The translations under genes and the position numbers were made by a program. This document shows, in pieces, positions 39,971 through 49,516 of a DNA stretch of 50,063 nucleotides. Under the pieces are notes generated by a model. The model worked only from the letters and a program-made list of their open reading frames with translations, was not told where the DNA came from and did not search any database. Origin of the DNA: a virus; the IMG/VR virus record IMGVR_UViG_3300037245_001177, positions 1 to 50,063 of that record; one strand, 5' to 3'. Each line of letters starts with the position of its first letter. Position 1 is the first letter of the stretch.

Positions 39971-40180
39971 ATGAAACTACAGATATATGTAAAGAAACAA
40001 GCGGGTCTTGTAAATGGTAAATTTGACAAGAAAACCTCTAAAGTACTTAGAAGTAAAATGACAATGACTAAGGAATATGCAAAAGCATTTAACCAAGGTT
40101 ATAAAAATAGCGGTGTCTATGTTGAATTAGATAGTAAAGCAACTGCTAAATTTGAAGAGGCGAAAGCACCTAAAAAATAG
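39971..40180 (+). CDS. Small basic protein after capsid, possible head cement
   Basis: 69 residues, lysine-rich (KLQIYVKKQAGLVNGKFDKK). It lies between capsid and neck genes. Small basic proteins here often bind the capsid surface or the portal, but no motif allows a firm call. Confidence 0.5.
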   Translation: MKLQIYVKKQAGLVNGKFDKKTSKVLRSKMTMTKEYAKAFNQGYKNSGVYVELDSKATAKFEEAKAPKK

Positions 40181-40183
40181 TAG

Positions 40184-41254
40184 ATGTTTCAAGTAGATAA
40201 AATATCGACCAAACTTTATGGCCTAGTGGGGTTAAGACAACCTTTTAACCCTGACTACGCTGTATTAGATGTAGATAATCAAATCAGTAGATCTGGATAT
40301 TATGTAACTGATAATTCATTTGTTAAAATTGAAAATTTAAAAGATACTCAGGATTATAAAGATGCTGATGATGATGAGTTTAATTTATTCCTTAAAAGAT
40401 TACAATTATCAAGTGTATTAAATATTTGTCATAGTGTTTTTAGCAGATTTGATTATTTAGATAGAAATCTACTTTACACAAATGCCCAAAATAAAGTTAA
40501 TCAAGAAACTCTTATTGATGGTTTTGTTGGTTATAGAATTCAAGTATCAAAAGAAAATGATATTGCTTTTTTAATTAAGAGAGTATTATTAGACTTTGCA
40601 ACGGATGGCGATTTTAAGTTGATGTTATTCAATACATCAAAGAGCGAACCTATATTTAAAGAAGATATAACTATTAATAGCCGAAATCAAGAAGTAGTTT
40701 TAGATTGGAGAGTAGATAATTCTGATATAACCTATAAAGGTGATTATTACCTGGGTTATATCAAATCTGCTATAACACCTGTACCTTATGCAAGGGATTA
40801 TGAAAATGCTGATTATATGAATAGCATTTCTCATTTGAATATTCAAAAAGTACAAGTGAAGGACCATTCAACTGAAACATTATTTGATTTAACTTTAGAA
40901 GAGGGTTTAAGTGAAAATTTTGGAATAAATCCTGATATTACTGTTTACGAAGATTATACAGATTTAATCATTCAAAATGAGATGTTGTTCGCAAGAGCAA
41001 TTCAATTAGAAATGACTATTGGAGTATTAAGAGGTCAATTAAACTCACTTAGAAGTAATGCTAATGAGCGTAGGGCCGAACAACAAATAGTAAGAATTTT
41101 GACTGAAATTGAAGGTCAAAGTGGAGATGGAATATTATCTGTTACAGGATTAAGACCTTTATTGTCAACTGAATTAGCAAGTATTGTTAAAGAAATTCAG
41201 AAGATAAAGAAAGGATATTTTGCCGAAGGATTAACAATGATTACGTTAACATAA
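40184..41254 (+). CDS. Head/neck protein (hypothetical)
   Basis: 356 residues. The middle has a beta-rich stretch (GYRIQVSKENDIAFLIKRVLLDFATDGDFKLMLF), and the end a helical part (RAIQLEMTIGVLRGQLNSLRSNANERRAEQQ). It is in the head-completion zone and its stop overlaps the next start. Similar proteins in Bacteroidota siphoviruses have no proven role; a neck or head-tail adapter is likely. Confidence 0.55.
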   Translation: MFQVDKISTKLYGLVGLRQPFNPDYAVLDVDNQISRSGYYVTDNSFVKIENLKDTQDYKDADDDEFNLFLKRLQLSSVLNICHSVFSRFDYLDRNLLYTNAQNKVNQETLIDGFVGYRIQVSKENDIAFLIKRVLLDFATDGDFKLMLFNTSKSEPIFKEDITINSRNQEVVLDWRVDNSDITYKGDYYLGYIKSAITPVPYARDYENADYMNSISHLNIQKVQVKDHSTETLFDLTLEEGLSENFGINPDITVYEDYTDLIIQNEMLFARAIQLEMTIGVLRGQLNSLRSNANERRAEQQIVRILTEIEGQSGDGILSVTGLRPLLSTELASIVKEIQKIKKGYFAEGLTMITLT

Positions 41255-41796
41255 TGTTATATACAAAAACAAATCCAACTGGTATTGATAAGCCAATTCA
41301 AGAGGCTCAGAAAATGTTGCACGATAGATTAAATACTTTATGGAGTATTAATTTGAGTGGCTATGGAAGAGCATACATTTTAAAAAGGAAAGATGGTAAT
41401 ACTGTTCCAGAAGTATTTGTTAGTGATAATGATTATAAAGATATATTGGGATTAGATGATAGTAGATTCTTTTTCGTGCAATCCCCAACTTCTGAGAAAT
41501 TAGATTTTAAAGTTTACGAAACAGATGTTGATATTTATTTCATTATTGATTTATCGAAAGTAAAGAGTACTATAACTCATAGAGCCGATGAAGAAGTACA
41601 TCAAAATGTTGATTACATTCTATCTCAAACATCTTTTGATGTTAATAGTATAGAAATAGGCATTGATAATTTTATAAGCGATTTTAGCATTGAAGATATG
41701 GATAATTTTAAGTTAGCTGATTTCCAACCATATCATATTTTTAAAATGGCTTGTTCGGTGAAATATAATTTAGAAACAACTAAATGTAACATATAA
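41254..41796 (+). CDS. Head-tail joining protein (hypothetical)
   Basis: 180 residues. IQEAQKMLHDRLNTLWSINL, then YKDILGLDDSRFFFVQ and FIIDLSKVK. It overlaps both its neighbours by one base (ATG and TAATG). Size and place fit a head-tail connector or tail completion protein. No defining motif. Confidence 0.5.
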   Translation: MLYTKTNPTGIDKPIQEAQKMLHDRLNTLWSINLSGYGRAYILKRKDGNTVPEVFVSDNDYKDILGLDDSRFFFVQSPTSEKLDFKVYETDVDIYFIIDLSKVKSTITHRADEEVHQNVDYILSQTSFDVNSIEIGIDNFISDFSIEDMDNFKLADFQPYHIFKMACSVKYNLETTKCNI

Positions 41797-41948
41797 TGGG
41801 AAGAAAGAGAAAATATAAAGCTATAGTAGCAGTAGATTTCAAGATACACGAAAACGGTGCTATTATTAAATATAAAAAAGGTTCTGTTTACACCTCCACA
41901 AAAAAGACAAGAATAGATAATTTAAAAGCAATTAATAAAATCAAGTAA
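41796..41948 (+). CDS. Small basic protein (50 aa) before tail tube gene
   Basis: The frame MGRKRKYKAIVAVDFKIHENG... is very basic. It overlaps the previous stop by one base (TAATG) and ends just before the tail tube gene, so it fits the operon. The function is unknown. Confidence 0.6.
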   Translation: MGRKRKYKAIVAVDFKIHENGAIIKYKKGSVYTSTKKTRIDNLKAINKIK

Positions 41949-41949
41949 T

Positions 41950-42885
41950 ATGGCAGTTTTAGATAACATAGGGAACAAAGTAAATAGCTGTTCGGGTGAC
42001 CAAATTTTAACTGGTAAAGTAGGTTGTAATGTTGAGTTTTTTACTCCATTGCACTTAATCGGTTTAAAAAGAGGGACTATAATTCCATTAGGAACAGATT
42101 TCAACCAAGCGTATATTAACAGTTTGGTTCAACTAGGGATAGCAGTACCATTAGTAGGTGCTGACAACTTCGAGCCTTTATCTTCTGAGGATAGTATGTT
42201 TACATACGCATCAGGGATTGAAGTTAAAAATTTAGAAGGTCTACCAAAATATAAATTAACGTACCGTGAAGATCACCAATTCTATAGAGAAATGGCGAAA
42301 CTAGAAGGGTTTAAAAATCTTGATTTCATTATTGGCGACAATAAAGGAAACTGGAAAATGGTAGTGACATCTAGTGGTGATTGGAAAGGATTTACTGCTG
42401 GTATGGTATTACCAGAAATTACCCAAGATAGAATTCAAGGTGGGGACCCTGAAAGTAAATCTCTTCAAGTTCAATTCACTAACCGTAGAGAATGGGATAT
42501 TAATTATGTTATTTTCTTGAGAGAGAATTTAGATAATGATCCGGAAGATTTCCAAGGTGTGAATGGTGTTGATTTAACTTTTGATGTTGTACCAGCCGAT
42601 GCTGCAGTAGAAATAGTAGTGAAAGCTGTAATTTCTTCTGATATGGTAACTCCAGTTGAAGGATTAGATGTTGATGATTTCTTATATACAGCAGCTGGTT
42701 CAACAGAAGTTCCAAGTGGTGTTGTAGAATCTCCAGAAGGTGTTTACACTTTTACTGTTACTGCATTAGTAGCAGTCGAGGAATTAACTATTCAAAACTA
42801 TGATAGTTCAGCAAATAAAAATGTTGTAATTAGCGATAGCGGAGTGACTTACAGAAGTAATGTATTAGCTGCAACAGTAGTTTAA
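41950..42885 (+). CDS. Major tail (tube) protein with C-terminal Ig-like domain (putative)
   Basis: 311 residues. The N-terminal ~220 residues (ILTGKVGCNVEFFTPLHLIGLKRGTII, AVPLVGADNFEPLSSED, LQVQFTNRREWDIN) are tube-like. The C-terminal ~90 residues (FDVVPADAAVEIVVKAVI, VSSDMVTP-type strands) look like an Ig or Big-type domain on the tube surface. Its place upstream of the tape measure protein is standard for the major tail protein. Confidence 0.65.
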   Translation: MAVLDNIGNKVNSCSGDQILTGKVGCNVEFFTPLHLIGLKRGTIIPLGTDFNQAYINSLVQLGIAVPLVGADNFEPLSSEDSMFTYASGIEVKNLEGLPKYKLTYREDHQFYREMAKLEGFKNLDFIIGDNKGNWKMVVTSSGDWKGFTAGMVLPEITQDRIQGGDPESKSLQVQFTNRREWDINYVIFLRENLDNDPEDFQGVNGVDLTFDVVPADAAVEIVVKAVISSDMVTPVEGLDVDDFLYTAAGSTEVPSGVVESPEGVYTFTVTALVAVEELTIQNYDSSANKNVVISDSGVTYRSNVLAATVV

Positions 42886-42897
42886 TAGATATTAATT

Positions 42898-42923
42898 AAA
42901 AGGGTGGTTAACGCTACCCTTTT
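42898..42923 (+). terminator. Terminator-like hairpin after tail tube gene
   Basis: AAAAGGGT and ACCCTTTT pair around a 10-base loop, 13 bp after the tail tube stop. The T run is only four long, so part of the transcription would pass. It could set the high ratio of tube protein to the genes after it. Confidence 0.5.
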
Positions 42924-42934
42924 AAAAAAAAGTT

Positions 42935-43377
42935 ATGGCAATTACAATCTCAGAATTAAAAAAAAAGTTTTACTTGCACGAGATACAACCGAGCAAGAAA
43001 CTGCTCGTATAATATTACAGTTCGAACAACAAATTTTAGATTTAGTTAGAGAACGACAATTACATGATTCAGGTGTTGATGGGAAAAACAGTCCATTAAA
43101 ACCATTATATGCTGCAATTACAATTGACCACAAGGTCAGAAACAGTCAAAGATTCGACCACGTAACATTAAGAGATACTGGTAAATTCTACAAATCTTTT
43201 CAGACTGATTATGGAAGTTTTGAACTCGAAATATTTGCTACAAACGAGAAAACTCCAAAAATTACAGAAGTGTATGGAGATAATATCTTCCTACTTACAA
43301 CAGAAAACGAAAAAGTGTTATCTGAAACAATCATTAGGCCAAATTTACTCAAGTACTTTAAAACAATATTCAAATGA
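42935..43377 (+). CDS. Tail completion/minor tail protein with probable frameshift at A9
   Basis: The well-placed ATG at 42935 encodes MAITISELKKK, then the frame leaves the rest of the gene at the run of nine A (42958-42966) and ends at 43012. One extra A, or a -1 slip on A AAA AAG, joins it to the long frame VLLARDTTEQETARIILQFEQ..., giving about 147 residues. The long frame itself has only a GTG at 42904, which lies in the terminator-like hairpin and has no ribosome site. Helical N-terminus, beta-rich C-terminal half; place between tube and tape measure suggests a tail assembly or completion factor. Confidence 0.55.
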
Positions 43378-44015
43378 TTTCTTTATTAAGAAAAACAAAA
43401 TCCTATAGTTCATGTAAAACAATTCCAATGGAAAGTTTCTATGAAATGATGGAGTCTAACAATGTTAAATGGCTTGTTATAGGATATGACTACGACAACG
43501 ATGTTTCAATTAATACTAGGAAAAGAGAACAGTTAAAAGAGGAATGGAAAGTATTATTTGATGAATATTTACAATTAAAAAACGATCAATCAGTAATAAA
43601 TAATCTTCGAAAAAGAATGAAGATTGCTGAATTAAGAAACAAATTATTTTGGGGAGGAACTTGGTTAAGATTATTTATAAACAACCAAACAAAAGAAAAT
43701 GCAAAAGGATTAGGAGATTGGGGTTTTAAAATTGATTCAACCAAGGATATAAATAAAGAAGTTGAGCGAATTATAAGGAGTTTAAAGTCGTTAAAGACAA
43801 GAATCAATATAGAAGTTTCAAAGTATGAGAAACGCTTAGAAAAGGCATCTAAACAAGAAAAGAACAGTATTGATGACCAAGTTGTGAATGTTGCAAAAGT
43901 TTTAGATTTAAAATTTCCTATTGATCTTAAAGAAACAACAATTTCAAGATGGGTTTCATATACCAAACAAGCTGAATCAATAATTAAGAAGAGAAAAAAT
44001 GGCACAAACAATTAA
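43374..44015 (+). CDS. Tail assembly protein (hypothetical)
   Basis: 213 residues, mostly helical, with a long charged coil (ERIIRSLKSLKTRINIEVSKYEKRLEKASKQEKN). It overlaps the previous gene by four bases (ATGA) and the tape measure gene by 17. The place directly before the tape measure is where tail assembly chaperones lie. No conserved motif. Confidence 0.5.
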   Translation: MISLLRKTKSYSSCKTIPMESFYEMMESNNVKWLVIGYDYDNDVSINTRKREQLKEEWKVLFDEYLQLKNDQSVINNLRKRMKIAELRNKLFWGGTWLRLFINNQTKENAKGLGDWGFKIDSTKDINKEVERIIRSLKSLKTRINIEVSKYEKRLEKASKQEKNSIDDQVVNVAKVLDLKFPIDLKETTISRWVSYTKQAESIIKKRKNGTNN

Positions 44016-46926
44016 AATATTAGACAGTAAAAATGCCGTAGAACAACTTAATGCCTTATCAATTGCTTTAGGAAAAGTTGAAACTAGGATTTCTAAGATA
44101 TCAGCCGATGCTTTAAAGATGAATCAATCGTTATCGAACTTAGATTCTATTTCTAAATTAACAAAGCGTATTAACGCTATGGAAAAGGCTCAGAAAAAAG
44201 CAAATGCAGAAACTACCAAGGCAATAGGGATAAATAAAAAAGCTATTGCAACTCAAAAACAACAAGCTGCTGCTACAACAACACAAGCAACTGCTACTAA
44301 AAAAGTAATTGCTTCAAACAGAGCTGCTACAACTAGCTTTATTACATTAGGGAAATCTATAAGACAAGCATTTTCAAGATTTATTGGATTTACAGTTATA
44401 TCAACTGCATTATTTGGATTATTTGCAGCTATAAAAAATACAACAAAAAGAGTTGTTGAATTTGATAAAGTAATGACTAATTTGTCTGCAATATTAAATG
44501 TAAACAGAAAGGATTTAAAAGCATTAGAAAGACAAATAATACAAGTTGCCGGTGCTAGTATTAAAACATCAACAGAAGTTGCTAAATTAGCAGAAACATT
44601 AGTTGTATTAGGTAAAACAGAAGCTGAGGTTATAAAATTATTAAAACCAGTTAATGATTTATCAATTGGATTAGAGGCTACATCTCAAGAAGCTGGTGAA
44701 TTATTAATAATGACTCTAAATGCTTTTGGTGAAAGTAGTGATGCTGCTCAAGAATATGCAGATATTATTGCTAAAATGAGAACATCATCAGCACTTGATT
44801 TCCAAAGAATAAAAGACGCATTAGCTTTCCTTGCACCAGTTGCGAAAGTTGCCGGAAAATCTTTTGAAGAAACAGCTTCAATGTTAGCTATATTAGTTGA
44901 TAATGGTATAAAAGCATCAAAAGCTGGTAGATTAACTGCTGCATCATTCTTAAGATTATCTAAAGATGGATTAACATTAGAAGATGCAATGGATAAAGTT
45001 AATAAAGCACAAGAAAGAGGTGCAGATGAAACTGAGTTATTGGCATTAGCAACAAAACTATTTGGTGTTAACTCTGCTGCAGTCGGAATCATTTTATCAA
45101 GTAATAGAGATAGAATGGCTGAATTAACAGATGAATTTGAAAGAGCGAATGGAACATTAAAAGAATTAACTGATATACAATTAGAAAGTATAAGTGCAAA
45201 AACAGATTTATTAAATTCTGCTTGGGAAAAACTTGTATTTAGTATTGATAATGGTACTGGTGCTATTTCAAACTTCTTTGACACTTGGATTGTTGGAACC
45301 ACAATTATGCTTAATCAATTAACAAAAGTTAGTACAGCACAAGAAAATGTGCAAAAAGCAACTGGTAGACAAGGTGAAAGTTGGATAGTGCAACAATTAC
45401 CTCTTTTAGATTTATTTAAAACTTCTTATGATGAATTATTGGAAAAACAAATTAATTTCGATAAACAAAATAAAACATTAGATTTAAACAGTTTAAATAT
45501 TTTAGAATTAATTTACAGAAATCTTAATGATGATATTGGATTTAATAATTCTTTATCAGAAGATATGATTGCTTTATATAAACAACAATTAATAGTTATA
45601 GGAAAGGCTATTGAAGCAAAAAAAGAAGAATTAGAAATTGCTGAAAATTTAAGTTCTAAACAGATTTTAGGAATAATAAAAACAGTTGAATGGTATAGAA
45701 CAGAAATTAAAGCACAAAAAGCATTAATTGAATTAGAATCTGAGAGAGAGAATATAATTCCTATTCAGGAAAATATAAATAAATTACAAAAAGAATTAAA
45801 TAGGTTATTAGGAATTACACTTAAGGGAAGAAAACAAGAACTTGTATTTTTAGATGGTTCGATTGGTTGGTTACAGAAAATGATTAAAGAGAATGATTTA
45901 TTAATTAAACAAGCTACTGATAATACAACAAGAACAAAATTAAGAGAAGAAAATGTATTACTTCAAAAACAATTAGATTTATTAGCAAAAGCAAGAAAAT
46001 TTATAGATCCTAAAGATTTACTAAGAGGAACATTAGCAGATGATAGTGCTGATATTTTACCTGGTGGACCAACAATTATTGCTCCAGATACACCAATACC
46101 AACATTAGCAGAAGAAATTGTTGAATTTGCAGATATGTATGGAACTCAAATTGACCAAATGAACGATATATCAAATATGTTTTTTGATAATAGAATTGAA
46201 CGTTTACAACAAGATAGAGATGCTAATGCTGAATATTTCGATAATCTAATTGGTTTAGCAAGAGGTAATGAAGAAGAGCAAGATAAATTACAAGCTGAAA
46301 GAGATATTAAAGATAAAGAATTACGAGAGAAACAAAGAAAAGAGGCAATAAAACAAGCTATCTTTAATAAAGGTTTATCAATAGCGAATATAGCTGTAAA
46401 TACTGCCGAAGCAATAACTAAAGCTGCAGCTCAAGTAGGTACAGGATTCTTATTAACAACTCCAGTTCTTATCGCTTTAGGTGCTGCTCAAGCTGCTGCT
46501 GTAATTGCTGCACCTCTTCCTAGATTTAAAGATGGTATCGAAAATGCTCCTGTAGGTTTAGCAGTAGTTGGTGATGGAGGAAAACACGAATATATTGAAG
46601 ATAGAATGGGTAATATTTTACAAACTCCAAAAACAGATACATTAGTTAATTTAGGTGGTGGAGAAAAAATCCATAAAGATTTAGATAGTTTAATTTCTGC
46701 TAAAGGATTAACGAATGATGATATTTACAAAGCAACTATTTTAACAACATTAGCTAATGAAAAAAGAATGGACTCTGTTAAATTGGAAAAAGTTTTTGAT
46801 AGAACTATGAAAGATTTAGATAAAAAACTAACTAAGGGTATTCGTGATGGATTTAAAAATGTAAATTTACATTCACATACAACTGTTGATACAGAATTTA
46901 TGTTTTACAAAAATGATACTTTATAA
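43999..46926 (+). CDS. Tail tape measure protein
   Basis: 975 residues. A long helical start (residues 1-110, IRTKxISADALKMNQSLSNLDS) is followed by a hydrophobic part (FIGFTVISTALFGLFAAI, about 127-145), the TMP core (VEFDKVMTNLSAILNVNRKDLKALE, EVAKLAETLVVLGKTEAEV), and alanine-rich C-terminal segments (ALGAAQAAAVIAAPLPRFKDGIENAPVGLAVVGDGG). It sets tail length (roughly 1.5 Angstrom per residue gives about 145 nm), and is ejected with DNA. It shows that the phage is a siphovirus. Confidence 0.92.
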   Translation: MAQTIKILDSKNAVEQLNALSIALGKVETRISKISADALKMNQSLSNLDSISKLTKRINAMEKAQKKANAETTKAIGINKKAIATQKQQAAATTTQATATKKVIASNRAATTSFITLGKSIRQAFSRFIGFTVISTALFGLFAAIKNTTKRVVEFDKVMTNLSAILNVNRKDLKALERQIIQVAGASIKTSTEVAKLAETLVVLGKTEAEVIKLLKPVNDLSIGLEATSQEAGELLIMTLNAFGESSDAAQEYADIIAKMRTSSALDFQRIKDALAFLAPVAKVAGKSFEETASMLAILVDNGIKASKAGRLTAASFLRLSKDGLTLEDAMDKVNKAQERGADETELLALATKLFGVNSAAVGIILSSNRDRMAELTDEFERANGTLKELTDIQLESISAKTDLLNSAWEKLVFSIDNGTGAISNFFDTWIVGTTIMLNQLTKVSTAQENVQKATGRQGESWIVQQLPLLDLFKTSYDELLEKQINFDKQNKTLDLNSLNILELIYRNLNDDIGFNNSLSEDMIALYKQQLIVIGKAIEAKKEELEIAENLSSKQILGIIKTVEWYRTEIKAQKALIELESERENIIPIQENINKLQKELNRLLGITLKGRKQELVFLDGSIGWLQKMIKENDLLIKQATDNTTRTKLREENVLLQKQLDLLAKARKFIDPKDLLRGTLADDSADILPGGPTIIAPDTPIPTLAEEIVEFADMYGTQIDQMNDISNMFFDNRIERLQQDRDANAEYFDNLIGLARGNEEEQDKLQAERDIKDKELREKQRKEAIKQAIFNKGLSIANIAVNTAEAITKAAAQVGTGFLLTTPVLIALGAAQAAAVIAAPLPRFKDGIENAPVGLAVVGDGGKHEYIEDRMGNILQTPKTDTLVNLGGGEKIHKDLDSLISAKGLTNDDIYKATILTTLANEKRMDSVKLEKVFDRTMKDLDKKLTKGIRDGFKNVNLHSHTTVDTEFMFYKNDTL

Positions 46927-49250
46927 TGAATAGTATTTCACCAACATATTATAATTTAGTACGATATTTTCTTTTAGGCGATACGATAGGCCGAAAAAAG
47001 ATTAGTGAGCCTATTGGATGGAAAGAAGATGAAAAAGAATTTAAACGTAGTCCTAAAGTACATGGTGTTTTTATAAACTTATCGAATAATTTAGAATTTT
47101 ACAAAGGAGATGAAAAGAATAATGGTGGTTACGATTATTTAGTTGCATCTTATGAAGCAGAAGGAATTAATGCGAATGTAATTTTAATTAAACAAGAGCA
47201 AGTTAATAATGAATGGGTAGAAAGTTATAGAGGTCATTTAGATTTTTCAACATACTCAAAATTAAACAATAAAGCTAAAATTAGATTTAATGAAAGTGGA
47301 TTATATGAAAAGATAAAAGCCAGACAAAGTGAAAAGATTGAATTAGGCCGATTAGATACAATGGATGGTGATGCTATTGAACCTTTAGAAACTGAGACAG
47401 TTGCTTTAGATGGTAGGGAGATATTGATATTGAGTAAATTACAAAGGACTAAAACACCTGAATCTAATACACAAAAAGCTGGTCAAAATTTTGTAATAAA
47501 TCAAGAAACACATTCTCAATTATCATTCGCTCATAATAGTTTAGGGGATTTTGAAGCTATTGCAGTCCCAATAAGTATGATTTCAGAAATTAGTGGTGAT
47601 GTGCAAACAGTTTACGATTATGATATCCCTGAGAACGAATCAAGTTATGGGGATGGTAAAGGAACAGGTAATATGTTTTACGCTATTGCAGATGATGATA
47701 TTCCTTTAACTATTGATTTTAATGTTAGTTTTATGTTTTCAGGATCTTATGTTTCTGATGAAATTAGATTAGATATTGTTAAATATGAAAATGGATTAAA
47801 TTATGATTTTAAAGAATATATTAATTTAAAAACGGTTACAAATCCTGTTGCTGATCTTGTATATAGTTTTGTATCAACAGATGAAGAAATAGAGTTATTA
47901 ATAGGTGAAAGTTTAGCGTTAGTATTCCATTCGACAAGACAATCTAATTCAAGAGTAGGTATGCAAGTATTTGATGCTGATGTTACAATTAAAGATTTCA
48001 CATTCTTCGATAAATCAACTGCTAAATTCGTTTTACCAAAAGAAGGATTAGAAAGAATATTACATATAATTACAGGAGTAGAAAATACATTAAAATCAAA
48101 TATTTTAGGAAGAACAGATTTAGGTGATGCAGTTGATGGTGATGCAAGTTTAACCGGATTAACCAATGGTTTTTGGGTTAGAAAGTTTGATGATGAAGAA
48201 TTAACAACATCATTTAAAGACTTTATAGGTGCTTTTGAAACTATATGGCAGATTGGGTACGGAATTGAGAAATTAGGATTTACAGAGCAAGTTAGGGTGG
48301 AGAAATTAACTCATTTCTACAATGATAATGTTACAATAGTATTAGGCACTCCTAAAAACATAAAACGAACAGTTGCAAAGGAATATTTTTATAGTGGAAT
48401 TGAAATTGGTTACGAAAAACCAAGTGGAGATAATTTGTATGAAGAGTCAATGGGTTTAGATGAATACAATATCAGAAACTCATACACTACAATTATTTCA
48501 AGAGTAGAAAACGCATTTAATAAATTATCTAAATATAGAGCAGATAGTTACGGTAAAGAATTTGCACGTAGAAAACCGATAACTAATTTTCCAGAAGAAG
48601 ATACTCGTTATGATAAAGAGGTGATGGTAATGGACCTAAAACGTAATTCAGAAGGTGGAACAAATTTTGAAGAACGAAAATGGGCTGATGATTTTGAAAT
48701 ACCATTAAATTTTCCCAACTTTGATGTAACCGGAGTATTCTCTGCTGATACAGCTACAAATTTACGATTTAGTCCTTTAAACACTTTATTACGTTGGGGA
48801 TTTTGGATAAAAGGAGGTTTAGATAAGTACTTAACTTCTTATATTAGATACGGAAGTACAGAAGGAAATAGTAGTTTAAAAACTCAATTAATAGGAGGTG
48901 ATACTGAATATGCTGAAAATGGGAATGTTTTAGTTTCTGATTTAGATAAAAATATTTTCATTCCTGAGTACGTTGAATTTGAATTCCCAGTTGATAGTGA
49001 ATTATTACGTACAGTAAATTCAAGTACAGTATTTGATGGTGAAACTATTATGAATTACTACGGATTAGTAGAATTTATAAATGAAGATAATAAGTACGAA
49101 TATGGCTATTTAATGAATTTGAAACCGAACGGAAAAGGAAGTTGGAAATTATTAAGAGCAAATAAAAAAGCGTACAGAAGAGCAGTTCAAAAAGGTGGAG
49201 ATAACACAATAACAGTACCTAGTAATTTAGAAATTGTTGATATAAATTAA
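46926..49250 (+). CDS. Distal tail / tail-tip structural protein
   Basis: 774 residues, directly after the tape measure gene and overlapping it by one base. This is where the distal tail and tail-associated hub proteins lie. The N-terminal ~130 residues (PIGWKEDEKEFKRSPKVHGVFINLSNNLEFYKGD) are typical of Bacteroidota phage tail-tip proteins. The rest is mixed alpha/beta with no catalytic motif. The YLTSYIRYGS part is of unknown role. Confidence 0.65.
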   Translation: MNSISPTYYNLVRYFLLGDTIGRKKISEPIGWKEDEKEFKRSPKVHGVFINLSNNLEFYKGDEKNNGGYDYLVASYEAEGINANVILIKQEQVNNEWVESYRGHLDFSTYSKLNNKAKIRFNESGLYEKIKARQSEKIELGRLDTMDGDAIEPLETETVALDGREILILSKLQRTKTPESNTQKAGQNFVINQETHSQLSFAHNSLGDFEAIAVPISMISEISGDVQTVYDYDIPENESSYGDGKGTGNMFYAIADDDIPLTIDFNVSFMFSGSYVSDEIRLDIVKYENGLNYDFKEYINLKTVTNPVADLVYSFVSTDEEIELLIGESLALVFHSTRQSNSRVGMQVFDADVTIKDFTFFDKSTAKFVLPKEGLERILHIITGVENTLKSNILGRTDLGDAVDGDASLTGLTNGFWVRKFDDEELTTSFKDFIGAFETIWQIGYGIEKLGFTEQVRVEKLTHFYNDNVTIVLGTPKNIKRTVAKEYFYSGIEIGYEKPSGDNLYEESMGLDEYNIRNSYTTIISRVENAFNKLSKYRADSYGKEFARRKPITNFPEEDTRYDKEVMVMDLKRNSEGGTNFEERKWADDFEIPLNFPNFDVTGVFSADTATNLRFSPLNTLLRWGFWIKGGLDKYLTSYIRYGSTEGNSSLKTQLIGGDTEYAENGNVLVSDLDKNIFIPEYVEFEFPVDSELLRTVNSSTVFDGETIMNYYGLVEFINEDNKYEYGYLMNLKPNGKGSWKLLRANKKAYRRAVQKGGDNTITVPSNLEIVDIN

Positions 49251-49252
49251 TT

Positions 49253-49516
49253 ATGGCAAAAGCGTATTTAATATGGGATGATTCTACTGCATTAGAAGGA
49301 ATACATCATTACAGAGTATATCAGGATGATAAATTGGTATCAAATCCGTATATTAGAACTTATACTGTAGATGATTTAGAATTTGATATTGAATATAGTT
49401 TTTACATAGTAGCGGTAACAAATGATGATAGGATTTCTAAAAAAAGTGAAACTGTAAGCGTAACATTGGTAGAAGGGCAAAACAATTTTAATTATAATTT
49501 TAATTTTTATATATAA
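49253..49516 (+). CDS. Fibronectin type III-like tail protein
   Basis: 87 residues, one FN3-like domain: AYLIWDDSTALEGIHHYRVYQDD, YTVDDLEFDIEYSFYIVAV, SETVSVTLVEG. FN3 and Ig domains on phage tails help hold to surface glycans. It joins the tail tip to the next gene, whose start overlaps its stop (TAATG). Confidence 0.7.
   Translation: MAKAYLIWDDSTALEGIHHYRVYQDDKLVSNPYIRTYTVDDLEFDIEYSFYIVAVTNDDRISKKSETVSVTLVEGQNNFNYNFNFYI

Noticed and set aside
42904-42937. GTG start of the tail gene at 42904
   Set aside because: It lies in a hairpin, has no ribosome site, and its first residues (VNATLLKKSYGNYNL) come from non-coding sequence. The ATG at 42935 fits better with a frameshift.
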